The position numbers were made by a program, and so were the translations under genes. DNA of 64,000 nt from Sciurus carolinensis (taxonomy: Eukaryota; Chordata; Mammalia; Rodentia; Sciuridae), in the NCBI RefSeq assembly GCF_902686445.1, contig NC_062213.1, positions 41,366,741-41,430,740 of the forward strand, read 5' to 3'. Below are positions 58,013 through 64,000 of this stretch, in pieces. Under the pieces are notes generated by a model, which was given only the letters and a program-made list of their open reading frames with translations, was not told where the DNA came from and made no database searches. Position 1 is the first letter of the stretch, and the number at the start of each line of letters is the position of its first letter.

Positions 58013-59398
58013 ATTGTTAAGCTAAAAATAATATCAAACTACATGATGTTCTTAACTTAAAAAGAAAAGCTGAAATTTCAACTGCCTCCCAACCTGACTA
58101 TAAAGCATCAGCTCTGCTACTGTCTATTCTTCCCTCTTCCCATTGCTTTCTCCTGAACCCTTTTCTTAGTCTCACACTGATTAATAGAGATGAGTTAAGC
58201 AGAAAGATTTTCAAAGGATTAGATTTGCTACTGAGTTTTGAGGAGTGAGTGGGTGTTCATTCATTTTGCATATTTTAATTAATAATCTGGCTTAAGAAAT
58301 TGATAAGTTTTCTTTCAAAGAGAAAACACTGTTAAGGTAAGATAGAAGAGCCAAGGGAAGTACAGGAAGCAATGCCAAGAATTCAGTATTCACATGAAAC
58401 CCCACAAAACAGACTCAATTCTTGTCATGTGTCATGGAGAAAATCAGTGATAATAGGGAATGAGTTCTTTTAAGACAGAAGGGGTGGGGATGAAGGGTTT
58501 TTGGGCAGCTCAAATGTAATATTTAGTTGAAGTGAAATTCTTTCATCTAGTTCTTTGAAGTAAGCAAATATATTTTTTTAACCACAAAGGCAAAGTATAA
58601 ACAGGACATTAGTAAAATGACATTTTATAAACATCTGGATAATGTGTCCTAAGGCCCAGGCCTCGAGATTCAGGAATCAGATGGCAATAACTCCAAATCC
58701 ATCACTGATTACAATACTTTAAAACATAAAAACTCTAGTATTTGCTGTGGTTTCAGATTGCACTGGAATATTCTGTAAGATTCAGTCCATTTCATAAACA
58801 CTATGGTGAGGTATAGCCTTAAATTTAGAATGTGTATTTTAAAAAGAAGGGATCATCCAACAGTAGACGAATGTTAACTCTAACAAATGGTAATTGAATG
58901 GAGACTATTATTTCTAAATCTAAAATTTTAATTTAACGTTTAATTTAACCCCATGGGCCAATTTAAAAATCAATATCATCTATAAATTTTTTAATCATAT
59001 AAAATGCCATCAAATATCTAATCAATCCATCATAATATGTGACTTTTCAGATAATTTTTGCTTTTAAATAACAAGATAGATGTAATTTTAAAAGTTATTT
59101 GCCTAGTTGCCTTGCAAGAATATTATATAATCTAGCAGGTTTCATTTGCCGAGAAATTTTCCTAAGCTACCTGCTATAATGGCTTAAAACTGCCAGCAAT
59201 TTGCTGAGCTTGTCATGAGCCTTCTGCTTTTATTAAAAATAAATCATTCATCCAATCTGTGACTAAGCACATTCACCAATTACCAGAATTTAACCATCTG
59301 ACTATCAGATTGACTTTGAAAATCAAAAATTTCTATCTCACTAAAAGGAATAAAAAGAACTGATAACCTAACCAATTCTGGCCACTTGAGCATGCAAT
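58013..59398. other. AT-rich intronic sequence, one half of a dispersed direct repeat
   Basis: 58947-58981 nearly repeats at 60181-60214. Otherwise nothing is recognised. Confidence 0.45.
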
Positions 59399-59415
59399 AA
59401 GAAATGTTAAGTCAA

Positions 59416-59632
59416 AAGGAAATGAAGGGAAAGGAGGGAAATGGGAATAGGAAAGACAGTAGAATGAATTGGATATAAATTTCCTATGTTCATATATGAA
59501 TATACCTTGAGTGAAACTCCACATCATGTACAACCACAAGAATAGGACCCTAATTAGAATAAGTTATCCTCTGTATATATAATATTTCAAAATATACTCT
59601 ACTTTCATGTAAATGAAAATAAAAATAAATTA
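59416..59632 (+). mobile_element. Very short L1 3' end with 17-bp target duplication
   Basis: Exact copies of aagaaatgttaagtcaa lie at 59399-59415 and 59633-59649. Between them is only the L1 3' UTR (purine-rich start, 'cctatgttcatatatgaata', 'aaactccacatcatgtacaa', 'caaaatatactctactttca') and an A-rich tail. It is similar to the 3' UTR at 17460-17724. Confidence 0.95.
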
Positions 59633-59711
59633 AAGAAATGTTAAGTCAATTCAAAAAGTATAATGAATCCCACCATTACTTATAATTATAATGTACCAAT
59701 TAAAATATAAG

Positions 59712-59832
59712 ACAAACATGTCTATTGAATCGTAACTGAGCTAGATTCTATGCTAGGCAGTGGATAGATGGGCTACACCCATGAACAAAAGAAATACAAT
59801 TCCTATCTTCTAAGAAAACAAAATTTCACACT
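59712..59832 (-). repeat. L2-like fragment
   Basis: 'catgtctattgaatcgtaac', 'tctatgctaggcagtggata' and 'cacccatgaacaaaagaaat' match the reverse L2 tail region. Confidence 0.6.
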
Positions 59833-60698
59833 GGGAAAGTTAGAGATTTATATCCAAGACCATATGCCATCCTTGGAATCTCTGCCCCATTCCCTAGGAC
59901 AGGCATGATTGATACAAGAATCTCCACAGGTCTAGCACTTAGTATTCACCACAGTATACTTGTACACAGTAGGCTCTTAACCTTTGTTATACCTTAGGAG
60001 TATTAGAGGGATGAGTTGGAAGGAGCCTGAGTCCCAGAGAATGAATGAATGAAGGAGTAAAAATAAAAAAAATGTATTGTTTCCATTACTATATGCACTA
60101 CTGGGAAATGATGAATTTAATAAAACTTGAATTTAGGAAAAATTTAACCTCTCCTTCTTACCTATGCTCTACCAGTTCTAAACCCCATGGGCCTATTTAA
60201 AATCAATATCATCTGAATTTCTAATGAAGGCTGACAAGGAATCAGTCACACAGCAACTCTAGAGAAAGCTCAGCTTAAGAGGCAAGGGCATGTTGTGAAC
60301 CCTCCAAAGTCAAATGAATTGAAGTTGAGTGGAATAGGAATTCAATACATGGCCACCCTCCACAGGGTTGCTTATTGACCAAAGACACCAAAAAAGGGTT
60401 CTGCTGGGCTCCTGCAGAGTTCACTGGCACAAGGAGTGAGACACCTGGTATACACCTCCTGTGTGCTGCTCAGTGCTGTCAAAATGATGTGCAGAGCCTC
60501 CTTCCCTGCCCTTCCTCCCCAAGACAGAGACAACTTGGTGGTTTAATCTCAATATCACCTCTCTACTCCAGACAGACTCACAGGGTCTCACCAAGTGAGA
60601 GAGTTACCTTTTTCAAGTGCTCAAACTGAAGAGAGCTCTGCTGTCATTTGGGGAACTGTTGATTCTATTTGGAATATGAGAGAATAGGACCACCATGT
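59833..60698. other. Intronic sequence, nothing recognised
   Basis: Contains the second copy of the direct repeat (60181-60214) and a short tgaa repeat at 60041-60052. The 84-codon frame at 60375-60629 is treated as chance. Confidence 0.4.
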
Positions 60699-60699
60699 G

Positions 60700-60895
60700 A
60701 ATCAGAGAGATCAAGGTCAAATCCAGTTTTGACATTAACAGTATGACAGAGGGTTCATTACTGGGCTAAGCCTCAGATTCTTCATTCATAAAATGGAAAT
60801 AATCTTTAGGTCAGTGAGCTGCTGAGTTGTCACAATATCTTATACGCAAAATGCCCAGCACACTGTAATTTACAAAGGGCAATTGTCATTATCAT
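60700..60895 (+). repeat. MIR SINE
   Basis: 'aaggtcaaatccagttttga', 'taagcctcagattcttcatt', 'cataaaatggaaataatctt' and 'caaaatgcccagcacactgt' run in forward order. Confidence 0.82.
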
Positions 60896-61130
60896 TCTAC
60901 TTAATGGGGCCACTTGCCTCACTACACATCCAGGGGTCCAGAGCCCATGCATTAAACCCCAGCTTCTATTCAAGTTTTCCTTCACAGACTCCACTCCCTA
61001 ACAGAGCTCCAATTTTTATTATTTTATTTATTACTATATTGATATCAATCAAAACACCCAACATTTTAATTGTCTCAGAGTTTGCTATGCAAGTTCTTAT
61101 AATTTTTCACAATTCTATAAAGTAGGTATG
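60896..61130. other. Intronic sequence, nothing recognised
   Basis: AT-rich with no nameable repeat. Confidence 0.4.
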
Positions 61131-61455
61131 TGTTTTAATCAGCTTTTCATCATTGAGACCAAAAGACCTGAGAAGACCCATGTAAAGGAGGTAAAGTTTA
61201 TTTGGGCTTAGGGTTTCAGAGGTTCAGTTCATGGTTGGCCAACCCCATAGCTCTAGGCCTGAGGTGAGGCAGAACATCATGGTAGAAGGATGTGGTGAAG
61301 AAAAGCAGCTCAGGACATGGCAACCAGGAAGCACAGAGAGAGCACCACTCATTCAGGAAACCACATAAACCCCAAAGGCATGCCCCCCGTGACTTCTTCC
61401 TCCAGCCATACCCTACCTACCTATAGCTACCACCCAGTTAATCTATATCAGTGTG
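61131..61455 (-). repeat. MaLR-type LTR, 5' end missing
   Basis: 'tgttttaatcagcttttcat', 'ttatttgggcttagggtttc', 'gaggcagaacatcatggtag' and 'agctaccacccagttaatct' follow the reverse family order. It stops before the terminal block seen at 25526 and 46640, so the LTR 5' part is lost. Confidence 0.85.
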
Positions 61456-62735
61456 GACAGTAACAGCAACTTACTATGCTCATGAAGACAAACAAGAATT
61501 ATGCATACTATTAAAATATATCAAATATGACTTGTTTGTAATTTTATTTGAAGTCAACATCAAAGCTGTTCATAAGCTCTCAGTCTTCACATGTCACTTA
61601 TGTAGCATGATCATCTGCTTACAACTTTAACAGCCATTAAGTAACTTTCTGACCAAGGCCATCCATCATCCATGGAATTCCTTGGTAATTCTGTCATTGG
61701 CACACTTTAGTGTGCAGCTATTCACCTGAGAAGAGTCTAACAGAACTGTAACTAAGCATTAAAAGTGAAAAACAACTCTATGAGATGGAAAGAAAGCTTT
61801 CCAACACTAAACAAAATAGCGCTATATTCACCTTCACCAGACAGGACCTCCTGCCCAACTTCACTATCTCAGTTGACTCTTTCCTCTGCCTGAAGAGACC
61901 TAGCCTAGGGACAGCCTTCAATTTTTTGCACTATTTAAACTTCTATCCCTTAGAAATTTCTTCCCCTACCAGATATTCAATTATTAGAGATATTTAAAGG
62001 CCTGGTTCCCACCCTATTCTAACACTCCAACTCAGATCTCTCTTCAAGCTCCTAACACTTGATTACACTCACCTGACATCTCCACCTGGTTTGGACACCA
62101 AACCCAAACCATCACCCTTCCCCTGCTCCAAACATGTTTCTTCTATATTCCTATAACTGTGATTGGCTTCAAATCCCATGAACTAAGATCATTGTAATTT
62201 CTTTCCATCTTTCTTGAATTGTACTAGATTCTGCTCCAAGTCAAAGAATCTCAAAATCCCAGAGGTTTGAACAAAGTTATTAATTCTTTTCTTAAGTAAA
62301 AGGCTGGTGAAATTTAATCTAGGGATAGCATGACAATTCTGCCACATGAAGTTCTTTGGGAATCTGGCTCCTTCCAACTCATCCTTCCAATATTCCTAGA
62401 CTCTAAAATAGAAGCTGTCTCTGGACCAAGATAGCAGATGACCTAAGTAGCAGGACAAATGAAATGATAAAGACAAAAGTGAAAGGGGTGTGCCAGCCAT
62501 CTTTTAGGCAATGTTGTGAGGGGAAAGAAACATCATTATTCTCTGGACAGAACACAATCAGAGAGCTACACACACAGTTACAGTTACAAGGAAAACAGGT
62601 CTTTATTTTAGATAGTAATGTTGCCAGTTAAAACTCAGGGTTTTTATTACTCTGATGGGAAAATAACAGACAGTCAGGTGTCAGACACCATGTTCCTTAT
62701 CTTGTGGTTCTCATCCTTTCTGCCTTATCTCTACA
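61456..62735. other. Intronic sequence, nothing recognised
   Basis: About 1.3 kb without a nameable repeat. Short frames at 61785-61997 and 62189-62377 are treated as chance. Confidence 0.4.
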
Positions 62736-62737
62736 AT

Positions 62738-62895
62738 GAAACTGCATCAGGACTGCAATCTGAATAAAATTTTCCATTCCATATTTAATCATATCACTCC
62801 CTAGTGAAAAGTTCTCAATGACTTTCCAATGCCTATGAAACTGAATCCATATTCCTTAACTAGCTTCTTCGGACCACCCAAAATTGGATCACACA
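62738..62895 (+). repeat. L2 fragment
   Basis: 'aaactgcatcaggactgcaa', 'aatcatatcactccctagtg' and 'cctatgaaactgaatccata' match the upstream part of the L2 3' region. Confidence 0.6.
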
Positions 62896-62944
62896 CTACT
62901 TTTCTTACCTAACACATTGTCCAAAACTGAGACAGGCAATTGAC

Positions 62945-63180
62945 CAATAATTGCTACCATTTATTGAGCACCAAGGGTCTACATAGATTGTGAGAAATTC
63001 TCATTCTCTCCTCTCTCCTTCCCACCCCCCCTCATCCTCTTTCACACACACACAAACACGCATGTGCACAAAATCATTACTAATGTCCTCAATTTAAAGA
63101 TAAGAAATCTGAGATTCAGAAAGGTTAAACCACCTGCGCCTGTATTAGTTAAATTACTTGGGGCCTGGATTTGAAGATAC
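62945..63180 (-). repeat. MIR SINE, expanded by CT/CA-rich insert
   Basis: 'attgctaccatttattgagc' on the left and 'aaagataagaaatctgagat' then 'cagaaaggttaaaccacctg' on the right are reverse MIR. A ctctcc...cacaca tract at 63005-63060 separates them. Confidence 0.75.
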
Positions 63181-64000
63181 AGTGCGTGATCTCAAATTAC
63201 ATTGTTCCTCTGTATTCTCACCCCACCCTGTAATGCACTGCTAGCCATCAAACAAGTTTCCCCTACTGTTCCCTCACCCAAGACAATGTGTCCTTCCTAT
63301 TAACATCCCATCATTTGTTGACATGCAAATCACCTTCTATAATTGGTTAAAAAGATCACTCCTTCACAAAAGTTTCTCTGATCCTTTTGCCTTCTCCCCG
63401 TCTACCCTCCTTCCCAAAACCAAAAGCACATTTCCCCCTGCAAGCTCACAATATTCTGCTTTGTTTTTCATTTAAAGTCTTAAACCCATTCTATCTTCCT
63501 TCATGGTTGGCTCTATCCCAGCCTACCCTTTGTCTAGGTTTCTCGTTCCCAAGTGCCAACCCTGTGTGTTGGTCATGCGTATGCCCACTGTGAGCGCACT
63601 GGTTGCCAAATATACTGAGTAATCATCTAACTTTTGCTTAATGAATTAATCTGAATTTAAACATGCCATGCTTGCCTAAGAATAGGATCATCTGTTTGAG
63701 ATGTATCTCCATACACTGTTGAGCATGCTTTCTGTAAAGAACGCCTGATGCCAGAATTAGCAAAGGGAAGTGAGAATGTGAAGAATTTGTCATACCCCAG
63801 TGATATTTTCGTCATGTACTTACGTCTTCAGGGTCACGATGTATAAATTGAGAAACAGAGGATCTTGAAAGTTTAGTGACGTAGACAACCTTCCTCAATC
63901 CTTGTCCCTCTTCCCCCTTTGTTCAAATTTTGTCCTCTCAGTTCTGACCTTATTCCATTAACTTCTTGCCCCTTTCACTGCTCTTCCCAATTTTGTGCTT
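63181..64000. other. Intronic sequence to the window edge
   Basis: Pyrimidine-rich in 63350-63540. A weak reverse MIR-like trace lies near 63845-63890. Nothing else recognised. Confidence 0.4.

Larger units (their letters stand above)
40600..64000 (-). other. CPQ: CPQ intron 5' of the exon (partial, continues past the right edge)
   Basis: This is inferred from the same exon. No sequence encoding the preceding CPQ segment was recognised on the minus strand in these 23.4 kb. It contains the larger L1/LTR cluster and the 49-54 kb LTR group. Confidence 0.8.

Noticed and set aside
1..64000. CRISPR arrays, operons, phage or plasmid features
   Set aside because: No regularly spaced direct repeats, no ribosome-binding-site/gene series and no prokaryotic coding density. 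The repeat content is mammalian throughout.

Overview
The window is mammalian nuclear DNA, almost certainly from a squirrel-family rodent (Sciuridae; genus not resolvable by eye). The clearest lineage marker is four copies of a composite SINE in which a 7SL-derived B1 monomer is joined through an A-rich linker to an ID-like tRNA-derived unit. A free ID element, L1 3' ends of the type I associate with squirrels, and the usual ancient mammalian repeats (MIR, L2, MER5, MaLR and MLT2 LTRs) agree with this. There are no bacterial genes, operons, CRISPR arrays or viral genomes.

Only one protein-coding segment can be supported: a 197-bp internal exon on the minus strand (40403-40599) encoding 65 complete codons that match carboxypeptidase Q (CPQ, also called PGCP), a dizinc M28-family peptidase. 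It has a good acceptor, a good donor and an intact frame. The rest of the window is therefore read as two very large CPQ introns: 40600-64000 lies 5' of the exon in gene direction and 1-40402 lies 3' of it. No other CPQ exon was seen.

Layout: 1-17 kb is mostly unique intron with sparse MIR/L2, a MaLR solo LTR at 6.1 kb, composite SINEs at 4.7 and 13.2 kb, and a perfect 32-bp-stem hairpin at 4.27 kb. From 17 to 36 kb there are an L1 3' end, a SINE, an inverted duplication (21.2/22.3 kb), a minus-strand LTR, a small tRNA-like retroposon with exact target duplication (28.6 kb) and an ID element. From 36.5 to 38.8 kb an old L1 is interrupted by younger L1 pieces, one of which carries telomere-like TTAGGG repeats at its 5' junction. 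The CPQ exon sits between MIR-rich stretches at 39.6-42.3 kb. From 42.8 to 48.3 kb there is a second L1 cluster with two nested minus-strand LTRs. From 49 to 54 kb lies a group of LTRs, a SINE, an L2 and a possible retrocopied 3' UTR. The last 10 kb is mostly unique intron with MIR/MER5 remnants, an antisense B1 and a short L1 with a 17-bp target duplication.

Repeat family names are from visual recognition of consensus text, not from a search; boundaries are mostly good to about 10-30 bp except where a target duplication fixes them.
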